The notes beneath the pieces are model-generated. The model was not told where the DNA came from and made no database searches. It was given only the letters and a program-made list of their open reading frames with translations. This document shows positions 1 through 10,217 of a stretch of DNA of 64,000 nt, piece by piece. Every line of letters begins with the position of its first letter. Within the stretch, counting starts at the first letter, position 1. Origin of the DNA: an uncultured bacterium (GTDB lineage Bacteria; Verrucomicrobiota; Verrucomicrobiia; CAIQCK01); the NCBI GenBank assembly GCA_903870275.1, contig CAIQCK010000030.1, forward strand, positions 1 through 64,000. Reading direction: 5' to 3'. The position numbers and the translations under genes are program-made.

Positions 1-1
1 C

Positions 2-211
2 CAGTGGAAGAAACGATACGAGCCGGCGCGCACGGCCTACGAGCGGCTGCTGGACAGAGGTGTGCTCGGTCAGAAAGCGCGGCGGCAACTGCGGGATCGC
101 TACGAGAGCTTGGATCCCTTTGTGTTGAAAACGGAATTGGAGCGACGATTGAAACCGATCCTGGCGGCGGAAGTTCTGCCCCGCCCTGCGGGCGGTTACG
201 CTCCGCGGTGA
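2..211 (+). pseudogene. Transposase C-terminal fragment, integrase-core (ISNCY/IS481-like)
   Basis: The reading frame entering from the left edge encodes about 69 residues ending in TGA at 209. It contains RTAYERLLDRGVL and a following RRQLRDRYESLDPF segment, which resembles the C-terminal tail of integrase-core (DDE) transposases of the ISNCY/IS481 sort, where a phrase like RTPYQRLL is common. The catalytic core would lie outside the window. The frame runs straight into a piece of a different transposase family, so this end is probably truncated by a nested insertion. Family assignment is from memory of the motif and is moderate. Confidence 0.5.
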
Positions 212-509
212 GGCGCTGGCCCGCGAACTGAAGCTGCTCAAGCTCGGCATCGTCAGCCTCGACGGTACCCACCTGCGCGCCAACGCCCCCAAGGACAAGA
301 ACGTCACCTGCGAGCGCGCCCAGGAACTGCACACCCTATTGCAACAGGACGTGGCGCAACTGCTCCAACAAGCCGAGGCGGCCGACCGCCGGGACCAGGA
401 CCCGCAAAAGCTGCCTCAGGACATCGCCCGCCGCGAAAAGCTGCTGCAGAAAATGGACGCCAGCTACCCCCGCATTTTAACGTCACAAGATGAACATCTG
501 CCGCGCTGA
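207..509 (+). pseudogene. IS1182-family transposase internal fragment
   Basis: A second frame, offset from the first and overlapping its stop, reads LARELKLLKLGIVSLDGTHL, then a coiled-coil-like stretch rich in Q, E, A and D, then IARREKLLQKM. This matches the middle part of IS1182/IS5-superfamily transposases, which carry LGxVSLDGTxxxAN followed by a helical insertion with PxxIARREKL. The N-terminus and the C-terminal catalytic half are absent and the homology fades near 480, so it is a relic. Together with the preceding fragment it marks an insertion-sequence graveyard at the left edge. Confidence 0.6.
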
Positions 510-607
510 ACGATTCGCTGAGCTCCTCCTTCGGCTAATACACTAAGCGATGAAAGAGCGAGTAATATCACTCGTCACCCACAAGAAACTCAGTCCTATG
601 CGCAGGA

Positions 608-1660
608 CTATGTCAGCTTTCTTCTCACCTGGTTCAAATCGGCATCGGCCATGATCTTGACCAAATCAGTGAATTTCGTTTTTGGTTTCCAACCAAGCGC
701 CCGTCTCGCCTTTGCACTGTCCCCGAGCAGATAGTCAACTTCAAGCGGCCGATAAAAATTTTTGTTGATGCGTAGAATGATCCGCCCGGTGTCTTCGTCA
801 ACCGCTACTTCCTTTAACCCTTGTCCTTTGAACGAAACATGCATGCCGAGCGCATTCGCTGCTTCGAGAAAAAAAACTCTGACCGTGTGACTCTCGCCAG
901 TCGCGATGACGAAATCTTGGGGTTTGTTCTGCTGGAGCATGAGCCACATCATTTCCACGTAGTCCTTGGCGTAGCCCCAATCGCGTTTGGCATCGAGATT
1001 GCCGAGTTCGAACGATTCCTGCAAACCGAGTCTGATCCGAGCCATCGAGAGTGTGATTTTGCGGGTGACGAAATGCTCCCCACGCAGTGGTGATTCATGG
1101 TTGAAAAGGATGCCTGAGCAAATGAACAAACCGTGCGCGTCCCGGTAGCGAACAACGAAATCCTGATGTGCCTTCAGCTTCGCTTCGCCATATGGGCTGA
1201 CGGGCGCAAACGGCGACCGTTCGTTCTGCGGTGGCTTAGTCTTGCCGAACATTTCACTCGTCGATGCTTGGTAAATGCGAACCTTTGGATTTGCTTTCAT
1301 GGCCGCGTTTACCAATCGGCCGACGCCGTAGTAATTGACCTCTGTAGTCTCTTCGGGGCATTTAAACGAAATACCAACATCCGATTGTGCGGCAAGGTTG
1401 TATATTTCGTCTGGACAAGTTTCGACGATCACTCGATCAATAGATCCGATATCACGGAGATTACCGTAGAGAATGGTCACTTTTTTGCTGCGCACAAGAT
1501 CGCTCACCCGAACCAACGGGTCATTGCTAGCGCGTCGAATCATGCCAAATACTGCATATCCTTTGCTCGCCAGGAATTCAGCCAAATATGATCCGTCTTG
1601 GCCCGTAATACCAGTGATGAGGGCCCGCTTTTTCGATGTTTGCTTCATATTCGTTTTCAT
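608..1660 (-). CDS. gmd: GDP-mannose 4,6-dehydratase
   Basis: Cytoplasmic short-chain dehydratase converting GDP-D-mannose to GDP-4-keto-6-deoxymannose, the precursor of GDP-fucose, rhamnose and related surface sugars. The 350-residue product has the NAD(P) loop GITGQDGSYL at 17-26, the catalytic STSE segment at 133-136, the YGEAK pair (Y157, K161), and the family signature with GILFNHESPLRGE. Length is normal for the family. Two Met codons lie four codons apart at the start; the upstream one at 1660 was chosen, preceded by a purine-rich stretch. It stands alone, next to DUF218 and RfaH-like genes, which suggests the edge of an exopolysaccharide locus. Confidence 0.93.
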   Translation of the reverse strand: MKTNMKQTSKKRALITGITGQDGSYLAEFLASKGYAVFGMIRRASNDPLVRVSDLVRSKKVTILYGNLRDIGSIDRVIVETCPDEIYNLAAQSDVGISFKCPEETTEVNYYGVGRLVNAAMKANPKVRIYQASTSEMFGKTKPPQNERSPFAPVSPYGEAKLKAHQDFVVRYRDAHGLFICSGILFNHESPLRGEHFVTRKITLSMARIRLGLQESFELGNLDAKRDWGYAKDYVEMMWLMLQQNKPQDFVIATGESHTVRVFFLEAANALGMHVSFKGQGLKEVAVDEDTGRIILRINKNFYRPLEVDYLLGDSAKARRALGWKPKTKFTDLVKIMADADLNQVRRKLT

Positions 1661-1785
1661 GCTTCATCTTTTACTGTGCGCGCAACGAATGCCGCCACAC
1701 ATCCGGATCGCTATTTCCTGCCTGATTTTTCAGCATTTCCCCCGACAAGCAAGTCCTCCATGCCGCGATCTCCTCGCGTCAGTAA

Positions 1786-2295
1786 TCATAAATCATATAA
1801 ACCGCGGTCTTGTTTATAGCCGCCACAACCGCCGCCTTCTGCACCACCCTCGGGCCCCATCAAATCGCCGAGCACATCGCCCATGTCCTCCTCGATCTTT
1901 TCGGGATCCTCGCCCTTTTCAAGACGTTTGATGGCGGTGTCAAGTTCCTTGGGCATGGCGCCGGCGGGCAACAGGTCCTTCATCTTGCGCATCATGTGGG
2001 CCATGTGCCTGGGGTTGTTCTCATCGAGATGCTCCATGTCGCGTTCCAGTTCGCTCATGGACCGCATGACGCGGGGATCATCCAAATCCGGCATGGGCGG
2101 CCCGCCTTGGTCTTCGGTCCCGCTTTTCGCGGCAGGCTCCTTCAAGCCACGCGGCATGCCGAACCGGCTCATGCGTTTGACCATCTTCTTATTGCCACAC
2201 TTGGGACACATCGGCAAACGCTTTGGCTGGACACGCTTCGAAAAAAAGTTGAACACCACCCGGCACTTGGGGCAGGCGAACTCGTAAATTGGCAT
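1786..2295 (-). CDS. FmdB-type zinc-ribbon protein
   Basis: A 169-residue protein beginning MPIYEFACPKC, the standard opening of the FmdB/CxxC putative regulatory family. Four cysteines (C8, C11, C30, C33) form a zinc ribbon. After residue 45 it carries an acidic, Met-rich helical extension (MSELERDMEHL, then a charged region) and a Gly/Cys-rich tail (GGGCGGYK) that the shorter family members lack. The frame remains open for 81 codons upstream, but the start at 2295 is preferred because a GGAGG lies about 10 bases upstream and the homology begins there. The function of the family is not established. Confidence 0.85.
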   Translation of the reverse strand: MPIYEFACPKCRVVFNFFSKRVQPKRLPMCPKCGNKKMVKRMSRFGMPRGLKEPAAKSGTEDQGGPPMPDLDDPRVMRSMSELERDMEHLDENNPRHMAHMMRKMKDLLPAGAMPKELDTAIKRLEKGEDPEKIEEDMGDVLGDLMGPEGGAEGGGCGGYKQDRGLYDL

Positions 2296-2536
2296 AACAG
2301 ATGGTCCTCCGAACACACACCATTCTCTTATGCATAAAATACAGAAGCCGTGCACAAGGTCAAGCTTGCTGCTCACACGGGCGAGCGAGCAGCCATCCTC
2401 CCCTTCCGCGCACATCCGGTTCCACTGAGGGCGTTCAACGACAACCGTCCACAATGCCACGGCTGCCACAGGCCAGAAGAAACTGGAGTGCCGCCGCAAT
2501 ATTGCTTTCCTGACATCCATTGCGGATAATAGCGCC

Positions 2537-3310
2537 ATGTTCTACCTGATGAGCAAGCTGCTGGAGCCGTTTCTGCAACCTTTCAACTGGCTGCTGCTGG
2601 GCATGGTCATTGCCGTCTGGAAAAGCCGGGGCCGGATGCGCGGCCTGATCGGGGGCCTCCTGCTGGGCCTGATCCTGCTGGGCAGCCCGTGGCTGTCCAA
2701 CGCGGCGTACCGGGCTTGGGAAATCTGTGATCGCCCCAAGGTAGTAAAAACCAACGACTACGACGCCGTCATCGTTCTTGGCGGCGGCACGGTTTACAGC
2801 ACGGATCTCGCCGGCAATGACTTGCACCTGAACAATTCGGACCGACTTTATCAGGGCATGCGGCTTTGGCAGAAGGGAGCCGCCCCCCGGATCCTGCTCA
2901 CGGGCGGCGGCGATCCGTTGTCAGAGGCCGATCTGGGGCGTCGGGTCCTGCTGACGATGGGCATTCCTGATTCGGCGATTCTCGTTGAACCTTCATCCCG
3001 AACCACTTGGGAGAATGCCAGCCTGACAGCGGCGCTGGTCCAAAAGCACCCCGATCTTTTTCCACGCAAGCGGCTGCTCGTGGTCACCTCCGCCCTGCAC
3101 CTCCGCCGCGCCGTATGGTGCTTTGAACGCTGCGGGCTGTCGGCAACGGCCTACCCTTGCGATGTCTCCGGCTCAGGCACACCACCGGCCGAGTGGCTCG
3201 ACAAGATTCTCTGGAATCTTCCGTCAGCGGGGGTCTTCTGCAGTTGGGACGCGTTAATTCACGAGTGGATCGGAATTCTGTCGTACCGCTGGCACCACGG
3301 GCGTTTGTAA
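2537..3310 (+). CDS. YdcF/ElyC-type DUF218 membrane protein
   Basis: A 257-residue protein with two N-terminal hydrophobic segments (about 14-28 and 36-54) followed by a DUF218 domain from about residue 75. Family marks are AVIVLGGG, the ILLTGGG strand, TTWENA and VVTSALHLRRA. ElyC and SanA in enterobacteria belong to this family and affect envelope integrity and undecaprenyl-phosphate-linked precursor use; the exact chemistry is unresolved. It is divergent from the zinc-ribbon gene across a 241-base gap, and its stop abuts the broken NusG-like gene. A second in-frame Met lies four codons downstream. Confidence 0.85.
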   Translation: MFYLMSKLLEPFLQPFNWLLLGMVIAVWKSRGRMRGLIGGLLLGLILLGSPWLSNAAYRAWEICDRPKVVKTNDYDAVIVLGGGTVYSTDLAGNDLHLNNSDRLYQGMRLWQKGAAPRILLTGGGDPLSEADLGRRVLLTMGIPDSAILVEPSSRTTWENASLTAALVQKHPDLFPRKRLLVVTSALHLRRAVWCFERCGLSATAYPCDVSGSGTPPAEWLDKILWNLPSAGVFCSWDALIHEWIGILSYRWHHGRL

Positions 3311-3311
3311 A

Positions 3312-3808
3312 TGGATTTGGTATTGCGTTCATACGAAACCGAAGAAGGAAGCGACGGCCGAGATTTATTTCCACAAGACGCCGGGCCTGGAAGTTTACTA
3401 TCCACGGCTGCAACGACGGAAAACCATCCGCCGGGTCAAACGGTGGGTAGTCGGCCCCTTGTTCCCTCGGTATTTTTTTGTCGGTTCGAGTTGGTGGATC
3501 ATTACCGGACTGTGCGCTACGCGCGCGAGGTGATCGGCATCGTCAGTTTTGACGCCCCCCCTGTCGACGAGCTGGCGGTCAATGATCGCCTCAAGGAGTG
3601 GGCCGGCGAAGCCGTGGACGTGGTGACCATTCACCCCAACCCAAAGCCGAGCGACACGGTGGAGATCACGGACGGCGCGCTTCGCGGTCTCAGGGCGGTT
3701 GTCGAACGCGACATAAACGACCAGCAACGCGTGGCCCTTCTGCTGACCACGCTGGCTTACCATGCCCGCATTGTGGTCAACCGTGACCAGATTGAACCGG
3801 CTTCGTGA
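3312..3808 (+). pseudogene. NusG/RfaH-family antiterminator, frameshifted
   Basis: Two frames together encode one NusG-like protein. The first reads WYCVHTKPKKEATAE, then LEVYYPRLQRRK and GPLFPRYFF, the NGN domain. The second continues CRFELVDHYRTVRYAREVIG and ends in a KOW domain (SDTVEITDGALRGL). They meet at a run of seven T (3473-3479); one additional T would restore the frame exactly at PRYFFCRFEL. The first frame also lacks an ATG, GTG or TTG between its upstream stop at 3255 and W at 3312, although an ATG in the shifted frame sits at 3311. RfaH/UpxY-type paralogues usually regulate long polysaccharide operons. It may be a pseudogene or carry sequence errors. Confidence 0.75.
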
Positions 3809-3980
3809 AGCGTCAGCGGCACGGTGGCGCGCCGGCTGGGGTCAACCGGGTCAACGCACGAAACAGTTTTAACTTGAGCTTTTCACGGTTGAAGCATTAG
3901 GTTTTTTATGTTCGTGATGCTGAGGCGTTTTCATTTCTTAACCAGCCCAGATCAGGGACGAAGCAAAGGAAAGCAACAGA

Positions 3981-4376
3981 ATGGATGATATAAAGGTCAC
4001 CAAGAAGACTGTCGACCACACTCACATCAGTCAGGAAACGAAGCAAAGTTTGACTCGGCTGTTGTCCGCGTTGGTGCCTTTGCTGGTGTCTCCAAAAATT
4101 TCCTCTGTGATGCAATCCATGTTCGCCAACGACGGTTCAGATCCCCTGCAGTTCGGCATCGGCATCACGGCCATGGGAATGCCGCTGGTGTGTACCGTGT
4201 TGTGGGCTGCTGCGGTTTTGCGACAGGAAAGGCATGTTTGGAAAAAACCTCGTCACAGTCATCGACATGGTGGTCGGTCGTTGTGGCACGCCGTTAGAAG
4301 ATGTCTCTATCTGGCGCTAGCGCTCAGTTGCCCTGCCTGTATTGCAGTGACGATCTGGCATCTGATCCGCTCCTGA
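3981..4376 (+). CDS. Hypothetical small membrane protein
   Basis: A 131-residue frame with an AAAGGAAAG ribosome-binding-like stretch just before the ATG. The N-terminal 40 residues are polar, followed by a hydrophobic segment around 55-80 (GIGITAMGMPLVCTVLWAAA) and a second near the C-terminus (LYLALALSCPACIAVTIW). I do not recognise a family. It lies in DNA without strong coding signal downstream and could be chance, but two membrane-like segments and a plausible start favour a gene slightly. Confidence 0.42.
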   Translation: MDDIKVTKKTVDHTHISQETKQSLTRLLSALVPLLVSPKISSVMQSMFANDGSDPLQFGIGITAMGMPLVCTVLWAAAVLRQERHVWKKPRHSHRHGGRSLWHAVRRCLYLALALSCPACIAVTIWHLIRS

Positions 4377-5104
4377 TCCTCTGCTGGCCGGAAATGGCGT
4401 ATCGCCCTATGCAAACATCTGTCGAAAAGTGCCACGTGCGGGCATTTGTGTGAGACATGGAAATTCTGTGAATATGAGGTGTATTCCGTCGCTCCACTTT
4501 GTTCAAAATTTTCGTTAGTGTCCTGAGGTGGGACGCGCGCGTTTTGCCGCGAGATTAGCGAGACCTCCGGCGACCGTCCTCCTGGCGCCTTGCTTGCAGA
4601 CCGAGGCCCCATCCGTTCAGAGACCCAAACGTTCCCGTCTCTCCTTGATCCCGGATGCATATCGCTACTTCGCGTCGGCGGAGAGGAAACTTCTCCCAAG
4701 CAAATCGGCCCATGTGGGAAACGCCGTTTTGGAACCGGGCCGTGACGCCCTCCCAGAATGCGACCGTTGATCTGCAGGCGTTCCCGGCCGGAATAATCCA
4801 AAAAGTTCTTTCGCGTCAGCCGCGACTTCTTGCCGCTCAGGGGCAGCGCAGGCGTGCGCCAGGCCCGTGTGGCCATGCAGGGGTCACGACAAAGGGATCC
4901 GTGTCCGGTTCCTGGGCAAACCGCACGGCTTCCGCGCATAGGGGTGCCCGTGGCGAACCTCCGCCTCCTTGAACCCAGGTGGCGGCAACCGTACAGCCGC
5001 GAGCGAGCGCCATGGTCTTCCTTTTCCCAGAGCTCCCAGGCGGCCTTCGATCTCCCCTTCCGGCGAAGGCTTCCCCCATGACGGGCCCGCCTCCACGACC
5101 CGCG
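4377..5104. other. Region without a convincing gene, downstream of terminase
   Basis: About 730 bases. Open frames exist on both strands but are Arg/Pro/Ser-rich and lack family motifs, typical of chance frames in GC-rich DNA. On the minus strand, downstream of the terminase where portal genes would normally sit, I see no portal, head or tail protein. The stretch may be decayed phage or transposon DNA. Confidence 0.5.
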
Positions 5105-6446
5105 TTACCGTCCTCTTTGCCTGCGACGCCTCTCCGCCAACCTCCGGTAAAATTCAACCTTGTCGACTTCCTGTTTTTTCATCTCCGCCATAAGGCTCGT
5201 CCGGGACTCATCGACGCCAAGCACATCCGAAAGGTAGCGGAGCGCGCCGAGGGAATGATTGTCGCGATCATGCGGCACATCCTTCCCGGGCTGCCATTGG
5301 TAGGATTGAAATTCCTTGATCGTGTTCACACACCCGGGGTCCAGGGTCAACCTGGCCCTGCCGTCCCCCTGCACCTTGAGCCGGTCCTGCAATTTGCGGA
5401 TGCCATCCACCAGATCCCCCTTACCCCCCTCCGCTTCCAAGCCCGCCGCCTGGAGCGCGGCGATCAAGCCGGCCGCCGCCGCGTCGACGGCGACCCGCTC
5501 GCAGTGCATTTCCTGGTACCAAGCCCTGGCCTGGGCCACGATCTCGCTCTCCAGTTTGCCGCGCTCGTAGTATTCCCGCGGCACGTGCCAGCGGCCGTCG
5601 CCGTCCGCGCCGACGAGCAGGTTCACCTGGGGATTGGTATAGCCCTCGTCCATGGCCAGAAACCACCGCCGGAACTCGGAGGCGGAACGCGTGCGCACAT
5701 GGGGCCCCTCCGGCTTCGGATCAAACAAGTCGAACACCGCGTTCTCCGAGGTGACCCACAAACCCTCCAAGTAGCGTTTCCGGTTCACGCCGCTCAGGGT
5801 GGAATCCAAGAAACCAATGCGGCGTTTGCCTTTCTCGGTGATGTTGCCTTGATCGTCATAGAGGGCGGGATTGTCCCTGACCGTGGCGTTGATGAGGGTC
5901 AGCCGGCCCTCCCTCGCCCGCCGGGGGATCCAATGATCCGCACAGTCCGGTTTGCAGTCGCCGAAGACTTGCGGGTGGGCCACGACCGCCCCGCGGCCCG
6001 TGCACCGGGACGCCAGGGCCACCCAGTCGGCCTCGGTCAGTTGCTCCGCCTGCACCACCTGGATGTAATCCCACTCGCTGGAGAGCAGCTTGTCGGCCTT
6101 GTCCATGCCGAGCGCGACCAGCTCGCTGCCGTTGGAAAAGATCCACTTCTCGGTCGTGGCCCCGCCGATGGTGCGCAGGGGGAAGCCAGCGGCGATCGCG
6201 TTGAAGGCGCGGGCGCAGGAGTTTTCAATGGAACCGAAGACCTTGCGCACCATGGCTCCGTGGACACCGGGCCGCCGGGGATCCGTGCACAGCAGAAACG
6301 ACTTCACGCACCCCGCCCAGGTCTTGCCGATGTCGTTGCCCCCCGCACAAGATCGCCTCATGGTCGTGACAGCCAAGAAACTCCAGCACCTTGCCGCGGA
6401 ATTTGGGAAGCTTGATGATAATTGAGTCGGCGGTTGTCAGGGTCAT
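5105..6446 (-). pseudogene. Phage terminase large subunit, frameshifted
   Basis: ATPase/nuclease that packages phage DNA. Translation from ATG 6446 gives MTLTTADSIIIKLPKF and reaches AILCGG; the next frame continues GGNDIGKTWAG, a Walker A motif. The break is at a run of six C (6339-6344, G in the coding sense); five would join the parts as AILCGGNDIGKTWAG. Downstream, residues such as WDYIQVVQAEQLTEADW resemble the Walker B/coupling region, and LAMDEGYTNPQ plus VAVDAAAAGLIAAL and NHSLGALRYL fit the RNase H-like nuclease domain. An AAAGGATGAG ribosome site precedes the start. It begins one base after the small-subunit gene stop. Confidence 0.8.
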
Positions 6447-6447
6447 C

Positions 6448-7143
6448 TCATCCTTTCTGGGACGGCTCGGGCGGCGCCTGTCCCGTCACGAATTCGGAAT
6501 CAAAGGGGCACTGGACGATCACCGTGGGTCCGGCCCCGGAGGTCTCGGCCTTGGCCGGGTCCCGGTATCGGGGATCCCGCGCCTTGGCCATCAGGGTCAG
6601 GAGCCTGTCGGAGTATTCGCGGACCATTCCGCAAATCTGACCTTTGTAATACCTCGGCTTCTCCACACCTTCAACGGCGCGGCGATAAATTTCCAAGTCG
6701 ATGACGTCCTTGCTGGCCTCCAGGGCGTCGTCCATGGCCCGCTTGAATCGGGGAGACCTGCGGGCCGCCTTGTAAATCGCATCCCGCGTCACGCCGGCCT
6801 TCTGGGCGGCCGCGGTCACATTGCCCGTGCGGGCAAGCTCGGCCAGCGCCATCCGACGCCAGCGTTTTCTTCGCGATCCCCCGTTGGGCGTAGACAAACT
6901 GCAGACAACTTTTTCGGAGTTTTCCTCTGTAACCGGCGCCACGGCAGGCTCTCCCAAAGCTAAATGTTTAGAGCTTTCTTCACCCTCAATTTTATACCGC
7001 AACGGAAAATTAGTTGCAAGGGACCCCACGGTCCGGCGACGGTTCCGCGCCTCCAGCGACGACCGTTTCCCCTTCCCGCCGCACCCGCAACTCCGGCGGC
7101 AGGGCCGCGGTCCCCATGCGATGTCTGTCCAAAGGGCGCGCAC
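6448..7143 (-). CDS. Terminase small-subunit-like DNA-binding protein
   Basis: The C-terminal 140 residues look genuine: ALAELARTGNVTAAAQKAGV is a helix-turn-helix of the small terminase/homeodomain-like type, followed by SPRFKRAMDDALEA and a helical region with LEIYRRAVEGVEKP. Such proteins recognise phage DNA for packaging by the large subunit encoded immediately downstream. The first 90 residues are low in recognisable content and the true start is uncertain; a start near residue 60 or later is possible because the upstream sequence looks non-coding. No other structural phage gene accompanies the pair. Confidence 0.68.
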   Translation of the reverse strand: MRALWTDIAWGPRPCRRSCGCGGKGKRSSLEARNRRRTVGSLATNFPLRYKIEGEESSKHLALGEPAVAPVTEENSEKVVCSLSTPNGGSRRKRWRRMALAELARTGNVTAAAQKAGVTRDAIYKAARRSPRFKRAMDDALEASKDVIDLEIYRRAVEGVEKPRYYKGQICGMVREYSDRLLTLMAKARDPRYRDPAKAETSGAGPTVIVQCPFDSEFVTGQAPPEPSQKG

Positions 7144-7286
7144 AGCAATGAGTCTGCGTCCGTGGTTTTTTCCTTTTGGGAAAGGTCCTGCAGCTTCTCT
7201 GGCGACGAACGACCTTGCCGTCCGTCACAACAGAAGTGGGCCGGAAACCGCAAGCCCGGTTTCTTTGCGGCCGGCGTCGCGGGCTC

Positions 7287-8645
<1,359 letters not shown>

Positions 8646-8714
8646 GTCGCTGTATTGATTATGGAATGTGCCAGCCGATGCAACTGCAATCTGCCGTCGC
8701 GCGAGCCGCCAGTC

Positions 8715-10217
8715 TCATGGCGACTCCAGTTTGCTCCCGCCGAAAAGATATTGCTCCAGACGGAACGTCCGGATGACCTTCAAGACGTCGGACTGCGGGT
8801 TGACAAACAGAACCTCCACGCCCCGCAAACGACCGTGCTTTTTCAGACGTCCCATCAACCCCACGCCCGCGCTGCTGATGAAGGTGACGTCACTCAGGTC
8901 AATGACAACATTCTTCAACTCGGCGGCGCAGCTTTCCAAATAGCTTTCGGAGAGGTGCCTGAGCGCTTCGAGATTGGCCGCGGTGATCTCTCCATGCCAC
9001 GCCAGCGGCTTTGGCGCCGCCGAGAGGTCCAAGGCCACCGCGGCATGTACTTCGCCCGTCCGCGCCGCAATAACGGCTTTCGCCGCGTTGAGATCCACCG
9101 CGATGGTCAGCAATTCCTGCATGTGCAGTCGTTCGAGGGATTGCAACGCGATGGGAGAGAGTTTTGCCAGCACGAACTGGCAGTTCGAAGCGGCGAGGTT
9201 CTTGTGCAGCCGGACCAGCAATCCCACACCGGTGCTGTCAATAAACTGCACGTGCGTCATGTCGAACACCAGGTGCGATGGAGACACGATGAGGCATTTC
9301 CACAACCACTCGTGGTCCCGCACCACGGCCGCGTCGAAGCGCGGCGGGAGCATCACCAGTTCAAAACCCGATTCTGTTTTCTCCGCCACCACCGTCAGCC
9401 GGCGGTATCGGGCCACGCGGCGGCGATGGACATGAAACTCCCACCATTGCACCACAAAGTGCCAGGTGAAGAACCAAAGATCGGTCATATAACGCCAGAA
9501 CAACCGGCGCGGCTCGCGCATCAACCAAAAAGCGCGTTCCAAACCAAAACGCTGCAACCACATCGGCGCCCGCGGAATCGCGCCGGCCAGAAAATCAATC
9601 GTATGGCCGATGCCGATGGAGACCGGCACGCCGAGCGCGCGGCAGTGCATGTTGAGCCACATCTCCTGCTTGGGGCATCCCAGCGAAATCAGAAGGATGT
9701 CCGGCTTCGCCTCCCGAATGGCCCGGCAGATGCCGGCGTTGTCCATCTCTGCCAACGGCGCCGACGGCGGCGACAAGTGACCGGCCACTGTGAGGCGGGG
9801 ATGCTGCGCGCGAAGATTGTCCAACGCGCGACGAACGATCTCTTCTTTGCCGCCAAGGAAAAACACGCGCCAGCCGTTTTTTTCGGCGGCGGAGAGCAGC
9901 GCCGGCACCAGGTCGAAACCAGCGACAAGTTCCGGCAACGGGTTGCCCAGCCGCTGCGAGGCCAGTAACAACGGCATGCCATCGCACAAGATAAGATGGG
10001 CTTCAATGAGAATGCGATGCACCTCCACGTCCTTCAACGCCCGCACTACAAACCCCACATCCGCCATCACCAATTGATGCGGCCGCTTCGACGCGATCAT
10101 CTGTCCGACGAACGCGATGGTCTGCGAAATCGTGACCACGTCAAACGGCACGCCGAAAAGGACGACGGGCGTTCCCGGTTTGAGTTTGCGTTGAGATGGC
10201 GGATGAGTATCGCTCAT
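8715..10217 (-). CDS. WecG/TagA/CpsF glycosyltransferase fused to two STAS domains
   Basis: A 500-residue fusion. Residues 18-262 form a GT26 (WecG/TagA/CpsF) domain that transfers an N-acetylhexosamine-type sugar to lipid-linked acceptors at the inner membrane face; signature pieces are LILCDGMPLLLASQ (catalytic Asp near 79), VFFLGGKEEIV and LISLGCPKQEMW. A Trp-rich amphipathic stretch (about 247-260) may anchor it to the membrane. Two STAS domains follow, with phosphorylation-site-like motifs FIDSTGVG (Ser328) and FISSAGVG (about Ser448/449). STAS domains normally bind and are phosphorylated by RsbW-type kinases, one of which is encoded two genes upstream. It overlaps the preceding receiver gene by ATGA, implying translational coupling. 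Confidence 0.93.
   Translation of the reverse strand: MSDTHPPSQRKLKPGTPVVLFGVPFDVVTISQTIAFVGQMIASKRPHQLVMADVGFVVRALKDVEVHRILIEAHLILCDGMPLLLASQRLGNPLPELVAGFDLVPALLSAAEKNGWRVFFLGGKEEIVRRALDNLRAQHPRLTVAGHLSPPSAPLAEMDNAGICRAIREAKPDILLISLGCPKQEMWLNMHCRALGVPVSIGIGHTIDFLAGAIPRAPMWLQRFGLERAFWLMREPRRLFWRYMTDLWFFTWHFVVQWWEFHVHRRRVARYRRLTVVAEKTESGFELVMLPPRFDAAVVRDHEWLWKCLIVSPSHLVFDMTHVQFIDSTGVGLLVRLHKNLAASNCQFVLAKLSPIALQSLERLHMQELLTIAVDLNAAKAVIAARTGEVHAAVALDLSAAPKPLAWHGEITAANLEALRHLSESYLESCAAELKNVVIDLSDVTFISSAGVGLMGRLKKHGRLRGVEVLFVNPQSDVLKVIRTFRLEQYLFGGSKLESP

Noticed and set aside
3473-3479. Programmed frameshift in the NusG-like gene as the preferred explanation
   Set aside because: The start codon is also missing in the correct frame, so decay or sequence error is simpler; kept only as a possibility.
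4307-4939. Minus-strand frame of about 210 codons downstream of the terminase
   Set aside because: Arg/Pro/Ser-rich, no phage-protein motif, and it overlaps the hypothetical membrane protein gene.
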